Source: CBDBND01 sp965262665 (GTDB lineage Bacteria > Pseudomonadota > Alphaproteobacteria > Rhodospirillales > Rhodospirillaceae). From it: a DNA stretch of 64,000 nucleotides. The stretch is taken from assembly GCA_965262665.1 (NCBI GenBank), contig CBDHFR010000004.1, positions 2,294,001 through 2,358,000 of the forward strand. Direction: 5' to 3'. The notes under the pieces are model-generated. The model was not told where the DNA came from. It ran no database searches and worked only from the letters and a program-made list of their open reading frames with translations. Both the position numbers and the translations under genes were made by a program. This document shows, in pieces, positions 35,686 to 45,499 of the stretch (position 1 is its first letter; each line of letters starts with the position of its first letter).

Positions 35686-37032
35686 TTACTTGTATCCTTT
35701 TTTCGCTGAGTCATATGCGGCCCGATAGGGTTTTAAAGTGGCCCAAAACAAAAACGCTCCCAAGGGACAAGTGATTCCTGCAACCACAGACATTGAAAGG
35801 TTTACTTGTAAATCGTTGGCAAATACAAAATCCGTAAACGCTGCGATCACGAGCGATCCTAGCGTAATTCCAAAAATGTTGGTTAAGAATAAGTATATGG
35901 CGGATACTTGGGCGCGCAGTTGATTGGGCGTGATTTCTTGAAGAGCCGCTGCTTGGCTCCCCACCGGGAAACTCGCAAAGAAAATGAAGCCGCAATAAAG
36001 AGCGAGAGAGATATTCGGAGATGCTACTAAAGGTGCGGCGATACTGATCGGACTCAAACAAGTTAACGCAATAAGACCAACCCTTATATTTCCGTCAACG
36101 TAGCCTTTGGACCGCAGCCAACCGGCAAAGTACCCACCAGAGTTAATGCCCAAAATTCCAAAAACGATACTAGCAAGACCGTACCGGAGGCCAACGGTCG
36201 CAACATCCCATTCATGGACGCGCATGAAGTAGGTCGGTATCCAAGCGCTGACGCCGTAGAAGGCCATGCTTTTCGCCGCGACTGCGCCAATCAACAAACC
36301 ATAAGCTGCCTTACGTTTAAGAATAAATGCAATTGCTTCGCGAATCGGAATGGAATTGCCTGAAGATGATTGTGTCAGCATACCACGGCGTTCTGGCTCT
36401 TTGATCGTATACATCAAAGCGGCGACCAGAAGTCCAGGTAACCCCACCATTAGAAAAACAACTTGCCAAGGTTCCATTTGCCCATAAAACGGCATTTCAA
36501 TAGATGGCACATTGGCAATAACAATGCCCCCGAGAATCATTGAGAGGCCTGTCCCTACATAAATACCTGTCTGATAGACGCTAAGCGCTCGGGTGAGTTT
36601 ATGCGGCGGAAAGTAATCCGTGATGATGGAATAGGCTGACGGTGAAAGCGTGGCTTCTCCAATACCAACGCCAACCCGCGCTACAAACATTTGCCAGAAA
36701 TTTCTTGCAAAGCCACAAAACGCGGTCATCACGCACCAGACTGCAATGCCAAGAGAAATGAGTCGTACCCGATTGTGAGAGTCCGCATACCGTGCGATTG
36801 GGATTCCCAAGGTGACGTAGAACATGGCGAAGGCAAAGCCGTGCAATAAGCTCAGTTCGAAGTCGGTAATTTGTAAAGTTTCTCGTATGGGATCTACGAG
36901 AAGCGTTAATATGGATCGGTCAATAAACGAAAACACGTATGCAAGAAGAAGGATGCTTACCGCATACCATGCGTACACTTGGTTCGGATAATCAGTGTCA
37001 TCGCTTTTGTCGCCTTTTAGGCTATCTTCCAA
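35686..37032 (-). CDS. Major facilitator superfamily transporter
   Basis: 448 residues with twelve predicted helices in the inner membrane. MFS signatures: G-x-x-x-D-R/K-like loop after helix II (IPIARYADSHNRVRL), ARVGVGIGEATLSPSAYSIITDYFPPHKLTRAL in helix IV-V, and the long cytoplasmic loop in the middle. The spinster/anion-symporter-type sequence suggests an organic acid substrate, but that is only a tentative reading. It lies in the operon between the acyl-CoA dehydrogenase (55 bases) and the aminotransferase, so it probably imports the operon substrate or exports a product. Confidence 0.9.
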   Translation of the reverse strand: MEDSLKGDKSDDTDYPNQVYAWYAVSILLLAYVFSFIDRSILTLLVDPIRETLQITDFELSLLHGFAFAMFYVTLGIPIARYADSHNRVRLISLGIAVWCVMTAFCGFARNFWQMFVARVGVGIGEATLSPSAYSIITDYFPPHKLTRALSVYQTGIYVGTGLSMILGGIVIANVPSIEMPFYGQMEPWQVVFLMVGLPGLLVAALMYTIKEPERRGMLTQSSSGNSIPIREAIAFILKRKAAYGLLIGAVAAKSMAFYGVSAWIPTYFMRVHEWDVATVGLRYGLASIVFGILGINSGGYFAGWLRSKGYVDGNIRVGLIALTCLSPISIAAPLVASPNISLALYCGFIFFASFPVGSQAAALQEITPNQLRAQVSAIYLFLTNIFGITLGSLVIAAFTDFVFANDLQVNLSMSVVAGITCPLGAFLFWATLKPYRAAYDSAKKGYK

Positions 37033-37087
37033 GGTGCTTCCAATTCTAATGCGGGTGTTTCGAGAGAGGGGATTTTTGGGGCTAGAT

Positions 37088-38287
37088 TTAGTCCCGAAGT
37101 AATTTCCGAGCGATCAGCATTTTTTGGATCTCATCTGTGCCGCCGCCGATCCGGCCATGGCGGAGATAGCGATAGAACAACGTTAAGGGAAGTTCGAGGG
37201 ATTCACCCATGGCCCCATGAATCTGGATGGCATGATCCATGCATTGTGCACCCCAGTTCATTGAGACGAGCTTGATCAAACTGGCTTCGGTACGAATGTC
37301 TTCACCCGTATCGGCGCGTGCAGCCATTCGGTACGTCATAGATTGCAAGGCTTGCAGGTCGGTGTACATATCGACCAGTTTCCATTGGATGGCCTGGCGC
37401 TCAGCCAGCGGTTTGCCAAAAGTGACACGCTGTTTTGCCCAGTCGGTAGACATGTCCAAAGCGCGTTGCATTTTTCCTAGAGCAAGGGGGCCGCGCAAAA
37501 GGCGGTCATGGATGGTGAGCCAGCGTTGACCCAGTCTAAAACCGTTACCAACCTCTCCCAACACATCGGCATCGGGCACACGGCAGTCATCAAAGTGGAC
37601 GATGTATTGCGAGGCCCGGGTCCCCAGCCATGTTTGAATTCCCGGTTCTTCAATATGGACACCAGGGTTGTTACGATCCACGAGAAACATGGTGATTCCG
37701 CCCCGTTGGCGTTTCTCTTTATCGGTGACCGCTTGCACCATGATGACGTCAGACTCTGCAGCACCGCTGATCCACATCTTTGTTCCATTGAGGACCCAAT
37801 GGTTTTCGTCCTTCACGGCATGGGTTTGCATCATGCCGCCCGGGTCTGAACCGGCATTGGGTTCGGTTTGCGCGAAACAAGTTATTTTCTCGCCCTCAAT
37901 CACTGGCTTGAGAAAACGGTCAACCTGGTCTCCCTCGCACTGATAGAGGATGTTGGCGACGTGGGCGAAAGGAAAGGGGACGGCTGTGTAGTTAAATTGT
38001 TCCATAATGGCGATCTGCGCCAGCATGGATAAACCAGACCCGCCGTGTTCCTCGGGCACCATTAAATACCAAAAGCCGGTGTCGCGGGACAATTTGGTCA
38101 GGCGGTCAAGCACTTCCTGTCCGAATACCAATTTTAGATTTGTAGCTGTCTGGTTCGTACCGAACGAATGGTCAGGATGCTTTAAGTATGTCATCTCTAA
38201 CGGCAACAACTCGTCATGGACAATGCGCACGGCAACATCGCACATTTCCACAACATCTGATGGCAGTTGAAAGGCGCCACTATCCAT
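37088..38287 (-). CDS. Acyl-CoA-dehydrogenase-family flavoprotein
   Basis: 399-residue FAD enzyme. Domains: N-terminal helical part with VPEEHGGSGLSM, the beta domain with CFAQTEPNAGSDPGG and KMWISGAAESDV (FAD contacts), and the C-terminal helical part with RVTFGKPLAERQAIQ and QIHGAMGES. At the MCAD catalytic position (usually E-G-T) the sequence is G-G-G-T-D-E-I-Q, and the alternative IVD-type position reads H-D-R instead of x-E-R. It thus lacks the usual base Glu at either place as I align it. It could be a modified dehydrogenase or a different reaction of the fold. It lies in the hyuBA operon, 28 bases after the ThDP enzyme. Confidence 0.9.
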   Translation of the reverse strand: MDSGAFQLPSDVVEMCDVAVRIVHDELLPLEMTYLKHPDHSFGTNQTATNLKLVFGQEVLDRLTKLSRDTGFWYLMVPEEHGGSGLSMLAQIAIMEQFNYTAVPFPFAHVANILYQCEGDQVDRFLKPVIEGEKITCFAQTEPNAGSDPGGMMQTHAVKDENHWVLNGTKMWISGAAESDVIMVQAVTDKEKRQRGGITMFLVDRNNPGVHIEEPGIQTWLGTRASQYIVHFDDCRVPDADVLGEVGNGFRLGQRWLTIHDRLLRGPLALGKMQRALDMSTDWAKQRVTFGKPLAERQAIQWKLVDMYTDLQALQSMTYRMAARADTGEDIRTEASLIKLVSMNWGAQCMDHAIQIHGAMGESLELPLTLFYRYLRHGRIGGGTDEIQKMLIARKLLRD

Positions 38288-38315
38288 AACAGTTCGCTCT
38301 TTTTTCTATATCTGT

Positions 38316-39944
38316 TTAGCCACGTAGCGCTTTGAGCTGGTCCGAATACCCGCTGGCATCAATTGTCACGTCGATAAGGGCAGGACCATCGCTTTGCAAC
38401 GCCTCTGATAAAGCATGGGTGTAGCTCTCGATCGTTTCTACACAATATCCGCGACCACCCATGCCTTCCATCATTTTGCAAAAGTCAGGTGGAGGCCAAC
38501 GTGTTCCGTTAGACGGCAGCTGTCGTTCCTGCTGTTTGATGTCTATGAGTGACAAGGACCCGTCATTGAAGACAATAACGGTGATATTTGCTTTGTATTG
38601 AACAGCTGTCAGAAGTTCGCCCAAACACATGAGAAGGCCACCGTCACCCGTAAAGGCAACAACTGGTCGGTCTGGTTCATGTAACGCGGAAGCGATGGCT
38701 GCAGGCAGTGCGAAGGCCATGGTCGCCAGACCGTTGGAGATCAAAACGTCGTTTGGCTCCGAGCACGGCCAGAATTCCATGGCCGAAAACATGTGGGCGC
38801 CCGCATCGACGGTGATGCGTGGTGTAACCGCTAAGGATTGTGCTTCGTTATAAGCAGTCTCGACGACTTGCTGAGGATTGATGCCTGAGCTACCGGTGTA
38901 ATGAAGGCGCGAACGCATATCGATGCGCAATTCAAGAATTTCTCGTTCCGTCCAAGACGATCCTGTATTTGTTTTTGCCAAACGAGAAATATGATCGGCC
39001 AACGTGCAATAGAGACCGACGTCAGGTTCAATGTAGTGAACCGGATGCTTGCCAATCGCAATATCAATGACCGGAGCGTCATATCGCCAGGGCTGGCGTA
39101 TTAGCTCCACAGGGTCAACACCACAAAGAATAATGAGATCGGCGCTGGAGACGCAGTCCGCTTCCTTTGATCCGCCAGTAAATATCCCTGCAAAATAAGG
39201 ATCAAGGTTCGCGACAACACCTTTGGCCTTGTAGGTGGTCAGAGCAGGGCAGTTCAGTGCAGATGCAAGCTCACGCGTTGCCGCCGCCGCGTCTGACTTG
39301 CGCGCTTCCATGCCGACGATAATGACCGGTTTGCTGGATCTGGAGAGAAAATCCCTTGCTTTAGTAAATAAGCTTTCGTCGACACTTAAACTTTGTCGAT
39401 GTTTTTTCCCCGTGTGACCCTTCTGGGATGCTGTTGGTGGCTTCGCTCGGGCTGCCGCACTCGTTAGTTCAAAATGAACCGGACCTTGCGGGGTTGTTGT
39501 TGCCAATTCTAAAAAGACGCTTATGTCCTGCGCCGCCAAGTCTCCATCTAAACGGCTGTGACCTTTCGTTAACGGCGTCAGTATGGCCTGTTGATCGAAG
39601 ACCTGGTGTGTAATGTAGGTCTGCTCTTTTGGGGTAAATCCATCGGTTAGCAATGCGATGGGCAAACGCTCTAGTGACGCATAGGCAACGCCGTTAGCGG
39701 CGTTGGCGCTTCCTGGTCCTTTTGTGGTTAATGCAACACCCAGGGTTCCGTCCAACTCAGCGGTTGCGGCAGCCATCATAACTGCAGCGCTTTCGGTCCG
39801 GGTAAGAACGAAATCGATTCCCTTTGTCGCCGCTGCATCAATAATGTCTAAGCTGCTGCCACCACCAGGAAGGCCGAACATACGCTTGACGCCGTATGAG
39901 TCGAACGCGTCAACCAACAGTTCTGCAACGGTACGCTCTGTCAT
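38316..39944 (-). CDS. Thiamine-diphosphate-dependent enzyme (decarboxylase/ALS-like)
   Basis: 542 residues from ATG 39944 (MTERTVAELLVDAFDSYGVKRMFGLPGGGSS). The catalytic Glu51 is in VLTRTESAAVMMAAA. The ThDP motif is FTGDGGLLMCLGELLTAVQYKANITVIVFNDGSLSLI, with N-D in place of N-N. It resembles the 5-guanidino-2-oxopentanoate/benzoylformate-decarboxylase side of the superfamily, but substrate cannot be fixed. The frame from 39983 is rejected. It lies 13 bases after hyuA and next to an acyl-CoA dehydrogenase, suggesting conversion of an oxo-acid to an aldehyde or acyl intermediate. Confidence 0.88.
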   Translation of the reverse strand: MTERTVAELLVDAFDSYGVKRMFGLPGGGSSLDIIDAAATKGIDFVLTRTESAAVMMAAATAELDGTLGVALTTKGPGSANAANGVAYASLERLPIALLTDGFTPKEQTYITHQVFDQQAILTPLTKGHSRLDGDLAAQDISVFLELATTTPQGPVHFELTSAAARAKPPTASQKGHTGKKHRQSLSVDESLFTKARDFLSRSSKPVIIVGMEARKSDAAAATRELASALNCPALTTYKAKGVVANLDPYFAGIFTGGSKEADCVSSADLIILCGVDPVELIRQPWRYDAPVIDIAIGKHPVHYIEPDVGLYCTLADHISRLAKTNTGSSWTEREILELRIDMRSRLHYTGSSGINPQQVVETAYNEAQSLAVTPRITVDAGAHMFSAMEFWPCSEPNDVLISNGLATMAFALPAAIASALHEPDRPVVAFTGDGGLLMCLGELLTAVQYKANITVIVFNDGSLSLIDIKQQERQLPSNGTRWPPPDFCKMMEGMGGRGYCVETIESYTHALSEALQSDGPALIDVTIDASGYSDQLKALRG

Positions 39945-39957
39945 GAGTTTTCTTCGC

Positions 39958-42051
39958 TTATGGTAAAACGGGAAGATTAACAATTAGATTGAGAGCATCA
40001 TCGATCTTAGACGTCGCCCCAGGTGGAATTACCGTTGTTGATTCTCTTTCCTCAACAATGCTTGGGCCGTCAAAAGTACTTCCAGGTTCCAAGTTATAGC
40101 GGTCATAGATTGTCGTTTCTACAAAGCCTTTTTCAGGACCAAAATAAACGGAGCGTTCTCCCTTTTGGGCTTCTCTGCCGGAAGATTTTAGCCGCGCAGC
40201 TGCTAGATCAATGTTAGGCACGGGGCCCGAAACGACAACCCGCCAAGATACGATCTCAACAGGCACGCCAGGCTCAATCCGGCCATATTGCGCGTTATAC
40301 GCCTGCTCGAACACAGCGCGAACGGAATCACGGTTAGAGGACAATATCGCTTCAAGGTCGATGGCAGCTTCAACGTTGTAGCCCTGACCCAGATAACGCA
40401 TTGAAACAAGGTTCTCGACAACAACATTGCGGGAGGAAATGCCAGCCGTGCTAAGGAGTTCCTTCCCCTTGTTCTCCATACCAGCCAGCATCTCTTGCAC
40501 GTTCTTAAAATCAACTTCGTTGAGGTTGGTCACGCCACCTTGGACGAACGTAAATGAGGTTGGCGAAACGAGGAAACCGAGTGCTGATGCGACCCCTGCA
40601 CTTGACGGGCTGATGACGCGGGGAACGGCAAGCTTTAAGGCAATATTACAGGCATGAACGGGTCCTGCGCCGCCGATCGGTATCATTGCGTAATCAGATA
40701 TGCGTTGTGCCTTTTCCAAAGCATGGATGTTCGCTGCCTGCGCCATACTTTCATTCACTGTTTCATGAATGGCCCATGCAGCTTCGACAACTGAGATGCC
40801 TAGAGGTGCTGCAACGTTTCGCTCTAAGGCTTCCGTTGCAGCGTCCAAATCCAGTGCCATGTCTCCGCCTAGAAAACTTTCAGCACTCAAGTATCCTAGT
40901 ACGAGATCGGCGTCTGTTACCGTTGCGTTGTTGCCACCCAAGCCATAACAAGCCGGTCCCGGATCAGCGCTTGAGCTTTCCGGTCCAACTTGCACCAAAC
41001 CCAGATTATTGATTTTCGCAATCGAACCACCGCCAGCTCCGATCTCGATCATTTCAATGACCGGAACACGCAAGGGAAGGCCGCTGCCTCTCTTGAATCT
41101 GTATACCCTGGCAACCTCAAACTCTGTGGATCGCATCGGTTTGCCATTATCGATTAGACTCGCTTTGGCGGTGGTTCCTCCCATATCGAAACAGAAAACG
41201 TTGGCTTCGCCGGATAGCTCACCAATCAGGGATGTTGCTTGAACACCTCCGGCGGGTCCCGACTGAACCAATCTAATCGGATACGATGCTGCGGTTGATT
41301 CATGGACAGTTCCACCGTCTGAAAGCATCAGAAAAAGATCGTTCTCGAACCCCTTGTGCCGTAAGCCCTCGGTTAAACGCTTTAGATAGCTTTTGAAAAG
41401 AGCGAGGACATAGGCGTTGCAAACGGTCGTCGATGTCCGTTCATATTCGCCGATCTCTGGCATCACGTCGCTTGAGATGCAGGCTACCAGGTTAGGTATT
41501 TCCTGCTCGAAAATCTTAAGAATTCTCATCTCATGAACAGGATTCCGGAATCCGTGAATCAGAGAAATTGCCACTGCCGTCACATCGGAACGCTTAATTT
41601 CTTTTGCGACTGCAATGACGGCCTCTTCGTCGAGGGCTGTTAGAACGTGTCCTTCGGGACTTATGCGCTCGGGTACTTCAAATCGTAGAGGGCGGGGCAC
41701 CAAGGGTTCGGGCATATCAATAAACAAGTCATAAGAGTCGTATCGCCCCTCAGTCCCAATCTCCAATATGTCCCTGAAGCCGGACGTTGTGACAAGTGCG
41801 ACTTTTGCTCCCCGGCGCTCGATGATTGCATTTGCGACCAGAGTGGTGCCGTGAATGATCTGGCTGACGTTTTTTGCCGTAGCTTTGTTGGATTCGAGAA
41901 TCTTTTGGACGCCCTCGAGGACGCCGACCGATGGGTCGCTTGGTGTGGTCAGCACCTTTTCGTTACAAAAGCGTCCGTTTCTCGTGTCGAGCATGACAAT
42001 GTCGGTAAACGTGCCGCCGATATCGACGCCCATTCGTAAAGGCTTATCCAT
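39958..42051 (-). CDS. hyuA: Hydantoinase/oxoprolinase subunit A
   Basis: 697-residue ATP-dependent subunit of the HyuAB/5-oxoprolinase/acetone-carboxylase-like family. The ASKHA ATPase fold begins MGVDIGGTFTDIVMLD, and a second phosphate loop is FDMGGTTAKASLIDNG. The middle includes GAGGGSIAKI and DPGPACYGLGGNNATVTDADLVLG. The gene overlaps hyuB by eight bases. Members cleave cyclic amides (hydantoins, 5-oxoproline) or carboxylate ketones using ATP, so the exact reaction is not decided. Confidence 0.93.
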   Translation of the reverse strand: MDKPLRMGVDIGGTFTDIVMLDTRNGRFCNEKVLTTPSDPSVGVLEGVQKILESNKATAKNVSQIIHGTTLVANAIIERRGAKVALVTTSGFRDILEIGTEGRYDSYDLFIDMPEPLVPRPLRFEVPERISPEGHVLTALDEEAVIAVAKEIKRSDVTAVAISLIHGFRNPVHEMRILKIFEQEIPNLVACISSDVMPEIGEYERTSTTVCNAYVLALFKSYLKRLTEGLRHKGFENDLFLMLSDGGTVHESTAASYPIRLVQSGPAGGVQATSLIGELSGEANVFCFDMGGTTAKASLIDNGKPMRSTEFEVARVYRFKRGSGLPLRVPVIEMIEIGAGGGSIAKINNLGLVQVGPESSSADPGPACYGLGGNNATVTDADLVLGYLSAESFLGGDMALDLDAATEALERNVAAPLGISVVEAAWAIHETVNESMAQAANIHALEKAQRISDYAMIPIGGAGPVHACNIALKLAVPRVISPSSAGVASALGFLVSPTSFTFVQGGVTNLNEVDFKNVQEMLAGMENKGKELLSTAGISSRNVVVENLVSMRYLGQGYNVEAAIDLEAILSSNRDSVRAVFEQAYNAQYGRIEPGVPVEIVSWRVVVSGPVPNIDLAAARLKSSGREAQKGERSVYFGPEKGFVETTIYDRYNLEPGSTFDGPSIVEERESTTVIPPGATSKIDDALNLIVNLPVLP

Positions 42052-43702
42052 CGGAATTTGCTGCAGTTAGCTCTACGCCATAGTCGCTTTTGGCTTTTTC
42101 CGGAGTGATAAGACCGCTTTTTAGATCTAGCAGGACACGCTCTGGCGCGCGCTCGCGAGGCGGTCCGAAACCTCCTCCACCGGGCGTATCAAACGTCACA
42201 ATGTCTCCAGATTGAACGTCCAACCTAACCTTCGCTGGAATTGGCTTATTATTGACGTAGTCGCGCCCGGGGGCGCCCGCTTCGCCACCGAGCAGACCCC
42301 GCGGGGGGAATTTTACCCGCTCATGCCGGATGGTCATTGTGACTGGGTTTTCAGACATCACTTTAAATGAAACCCGCTGTGCTGGACCACCGCGGTACCT
42401 TCCGGCTCCACCCGAATCTACGATTAGAGATTTTTCAGTGATGAGTATGGGGACGCTGTTCTCAAACTGCTCAATTGGTAGTGTCGTGATGTTACTCGGA
42501 AAACTGAGACAAGCGGGGCCATCTTGGTGAGGTCTCGCTCCATGACCACCATTCATAAAGAACATCTTCATGAAGCGCCGCCCATCTTGATGATGACCGG
42601 CGAAATACACATTCCAGATCGGGGACCCGCAATCTGCGATAACCTTGTCAGGTATGATATTTGCCAGGGCACTGAAGATGACGGGAGGTAGATAGTGTCC
42701 TGTGAGATGCCGTGCCCAAATCGGTGCTGGGCGCCGAGGGTTGACCAAGCAGCCTTCGGGCGCCTTGATCGTTATGGGACGGAATGAACCATCATTATTG
42801 GGTGTCGTTGAATCAAAGGCAGATTTAATCGCATAAGCGGAGTAAGCCTTAGTGTAATTCATCACAGAATTGATGGGCTTATTGATCTGAGGTGAGGTGC
42901 CTGAGTAATCGATTGTTAAGTTGCTGCCTGAAATTGAAATCTCGCAGCAAATCGTAAGCGGCTCATCAAATCCATCGGTCTGGATCTCTCCTTTGTAAGA
43001 ACCGTCGGGAACTTCTTCAATGGCGCGCCGCATCGCTGTTTCGGACCGATTGAGAATTTCCTCTACCATTTCATCCAAGTTTTCGATCTCTTCGTCATCC
43101 AAAATATTCAGAAGGCGTGGAATGGCCAGGTCATACGCGGCAAATTGGGCGCGTATATCTCCAAGTGTTTCTTCAGTACCTCGCAGATTTTCAGAAAGAA
43201 AAGCTATGACGTCTTCGTTTTCTACTCCTTCGCGGACGATCTTTGACACAGGGATTGTTAACCCCTCTTCATAGGAATCGCGCGCATCCACCGAGGGGGC
43301 ACCACCGATATCTACAGAGTGGAAAACACTTCCAATGAAAGCAATGATTTGACCATGGCGAAAAATTGGTCGGGCCATGGTGATGTCATTAAGATGTCCC
43401 GTGCCGTGATAGCCATCATTTGAAATGAGGGTATCGCCCGGCTTGAGATCAGATTTCGGATAGCGTTGCAGCATGACGGCGAGCGTATTTGGCATCGTAC
43501 CGATGAAAGACGGAACGCTACGTGAAGATTGAGCAAACTGTCGGCCATGGCTATCCATCAAGCTCACTGCTAGATCCCAATTATCACGAACTACGGATGA
43601 GAATGACGTTCGCACAAAGGTGTACGCCGTCTCGTTCATGAGACTGTCAAGTCTTTGCCAGGTAACGCCAACCTTGAGTGCTGAAAATTTCTGAGAGCTC
43701 AA
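42044..43702 (-). CDS. hyuB: Hydantoinase/oxoprolinase subunit B
   Basis: 552 residues, the partner of HyuA. Typical stretches: RDNWDLAVSLMDSHGRQFAQ, LKPGDTLISNDGYHGTGHLND, a central DYSGTSPQ and the Gly-rich C-terminus DIVTFDTPGGGGFGPPRERAPE. The start at 43702 is a clear ATG. It is the first gene of the leftward operon and faces the aldehyde dehydrogenase across a 273-base divergent region with a 15-bp palindrome. Confidence 0.93.
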   Translation of the reverse strand: MSSQKFSALKVGVTWQRLDSLMNETAYTFVRTSFSSVVRDNWDLAVSLMDSHGRQFAQSSRSVPSFIGTMPNTLAVMLQRYPKSDLKPGDTLISNDGYHGTGHLNDITMARPIFRHGQIIAFIGSVFHSVDIGGAPSVDARDSYEEGLTIPVSKIVREGVENEDVIAFLSENLRGTEETLGDIRAQFAAYDLAIPRLLNILDDEEIENLDEMVEEILNRSETAMRRAIEEVPDGSYKGEIQTDGFDEPLTICCEISISGSNLTIDYSGTSPQINKPINSVMNYTKAYSAYAIKSAFDSTTPNNDGSFRPITIKAPEGCLVNPRRPAPIWARHLTGHYLPPVIFSALANIIPDKVIADCGSPIWNVYFAGHHQDGRRFMKMFFMNGGHGARPHQDGPACLSFPSNITTLPIEQFENSVPILITEKSLIVDSGGAGRYRGGPAQRVSFKVMSENPVTMTIRHERVKFPPRGLLGGEAGAPGRDYVNNKPIPAKVRLDVQSGDIVTFDTPGGGGFGPPRERAPERVLLDLKSGLITPEKAKSDYGVELTAANSDG

Positions 43703-43759
43703 AACTGTCTCGCCAAGTCATTCGGATTGAGTTGGGCCGATTTATATAGGGATTGTGTA

Positions 43760-43774
43760 TGGTCTGTAAGACCA
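43760..43774. promoter_or_regulatory. 15-bp palindrome TGGTCTGTAAGACCA, operator candidate
   Basis: Arms TGGTCT/AGACCA around GTA, within the 273-base region between the divergent hyuB and aldehyde dehydrogenase starts (58 bases from hyuB). The half-sites recall GntR/FadR-family operators. No regulator gene is adjacent, so the controlling protein is unknown. The remainder of the region shows no other clear element. Confidence 0.4.
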
Positions 43775-43975
43775 GATGGACCTGTTTTAAAACTCGTTCA
43801 TACCCTGGATAACTATCATGCTTCCTATTGGGTTTCTGAATGGCTGGTTAGAACTGCTCACGGTCCGAACAATCTTAAGTAAAGTGTTTGAGGTGCTGTC
43901 TGGCAGACTAATTTGCAACACTTCCTTTTTGCACAGGGGCTGGCGGCCACCTAAATACTTGTTATCTAGAAGGTT

Positions 43976-45460
43976 ATGGCGATGCAAACGTACCAAATGT
44001 TTATCAACGGTGAATGGTGTGATCCCGCATCCAAAGAATGGGTTACAACCGTGAACCCATATTCTGGACAAGAATGGGCTCGAATTCCGAAAGGCAATGC
44101 TGCGGATGTCGAGGCCGCGGTATTGGCTGCCGACAACGCCTTCAGATCTAGCGACTGGCGAGCCCTGACCGCAACTCAGCGCGGAAAGACGCTGTGCCGG
44201 TTCGGCGATATTCTGGCAGATCACGCTGAAGAGCTGGCCGAAATTGAAGTTCGTGATAACGGAAAACTATATGCCGAAGTTCTCAACCAGTGCCGTTACA
44301 TGACGCAGTGGTACCAGTATTATGGAGGTTTGGCTGACAAGATCGAAGGCTCCGTCCCGCCAATCGACAAACCAAACATTCTAAATTTCACCAAACACGA
44401 ACCCCTTGGGGTGTGCGCGTGTATAACGCCATGGAACTCGCCATTGCTCTTATTGGCCTGGAAGGCCGCTCCGGCTCTCGCTGCCGGAAATACCATTGTG
44501 GTTAAGCCGTCCGAATACACGTCGGCGTCTTCACTGGAATTCGCGCGAATTTCGTTAGAGGCAAACTTTCCTCCGGGCGTCATCAACGTCATTACAGGTC
44601 TGGGCGCTGACGTCGGCGAGCCATTAGTGCGGCACAATAAGGTACGCAAGGTAGCCTTTACCGGAGGAGAAGAGGGCGGTAAGCGCGTTAACGCAGCGGC
44701 ATCAGACGATTTCACACGAGTCACGTTGGAACTGGGTGGTAAATCAGCCAACATCGTGTTCGATGATGCCAATCTGGATCAGGCCGTGAGAGGTGCCATT
44801 TCGGGAATCTTCGCCGCCAGTGGGCAAACGTGTATTGCGGGCTCACGGTTGTTGTTACAGGACTCAATTCACGATGAATTCCTTGAACGGCTTGTGGAAA
44901 TGGCGTCTCAGGCGCACATCGGCGACCCCATGAGCGCTGATACACACGTCGGTCCCATCACAACAGAACCTCAATATCGCAAAATTTTGGAATACATTGA
45001 GATTGCCAAGGAAGAAGGCGCAGTGTGCGTAATGGGAGGTGGAGCAGATCCCGCCCCGGATGGGAGCAAGGGACTCTTCATCCAACCAACCGTGTTTTCT
45101 GAAGTGACCAACGATATGCGGATCGCTCAGGACGAGGTGTTTGGTCCTGTCCTTTCAGTGCTGCGCTTTTCCGATGAGGAAAAAGCGATCGAGATCGCGA
45201 ACGATGTAAAATACGGTTTGGCAGCCGGTGTTTGGACGCAAAACCTGAAGCGCGCAATTACCGTTAGCGAACGGCTTGAAGCAGGAACCGTATGGGTGAA
45301 CACCTATCGCTCGACAAGCTACACGACGCCTTTTGGTGGCTATAAGGCCAGTGGTATGGGGCGCGAGAACGGTATTGAGGCCATAAAAGAGTATCTTCAA
45401 ACCAAAAGTATATGGCTCTCTTCCGGAGGTAATGTTGCTAATCCGTATATGCGTCGATAG
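43976..45460 (+). CDS. Aldehyde dehydrogenase (NAD(P)-dependent)
   Basis: 494 residues of the ALDH superfamily. Catalytic Cys286 is in SGQTCIAGSR and the general base Glu252 in VTLELGGKSANIVF, with the correct spacing. The glycine loop FTGGEEGGKRV replaces the usual FTGSxxxG, a mild variation. The conserved Asn in ITPWNSP and the C-terminal PFGGYKASGMGRENG are present. ATG 43976 is used. It is divergent from the hyuBA operon and likely belongs to the same catabolic programme, oxidising an aldehyde made by the ThDP enzyme. This is inference from location. Confidence 0.93.
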   Translation: MAMQTYQMFINGEWCDPASKEWVTTVNPYSGQEWARIPKGNAADVEAAVLAADNAFRSSDWRALTATQRGKTLCRFGDILADHAEELAEIEVRDNGKLYAEVLNQCRYMTQWYQYYGGLADKIEGSVPPIDKPNILNFTKHEPLGVCACITPWNSPLLLLAWKAAPALAAGNTIVVKPSEYTSASSLEFARISLEANFPPGVINVITGLGADVGEPLVRHNKVRKVAFTGGEEGGKRVNAAASDDFTRVTLELGGKSANIVFDDANLDQAVRGAISGIFAASGQTCIAGSRLLLQDSIHDEFLERLVEMASQAHIGDPMSADTHVGPITTEPQYRKILEYIEIAKEEGAVCVMGGGADPAPDGSKGLFIQPTVFSEVTNDMRIAQDEVFGPVLSVLRFSDEEKAIEIANDVKYGLAAGVWTQNLKRAITVSERLEAGTVWVNTYRSTSYTTPFGGYKASGMGRENGIEAIKEYLQTKSIWLSSGGNVANPYMRR

Positions 45461-45499
45461 AAAATATGGTGATAAATAGGCGCCGAAGTGTAATGTCTA

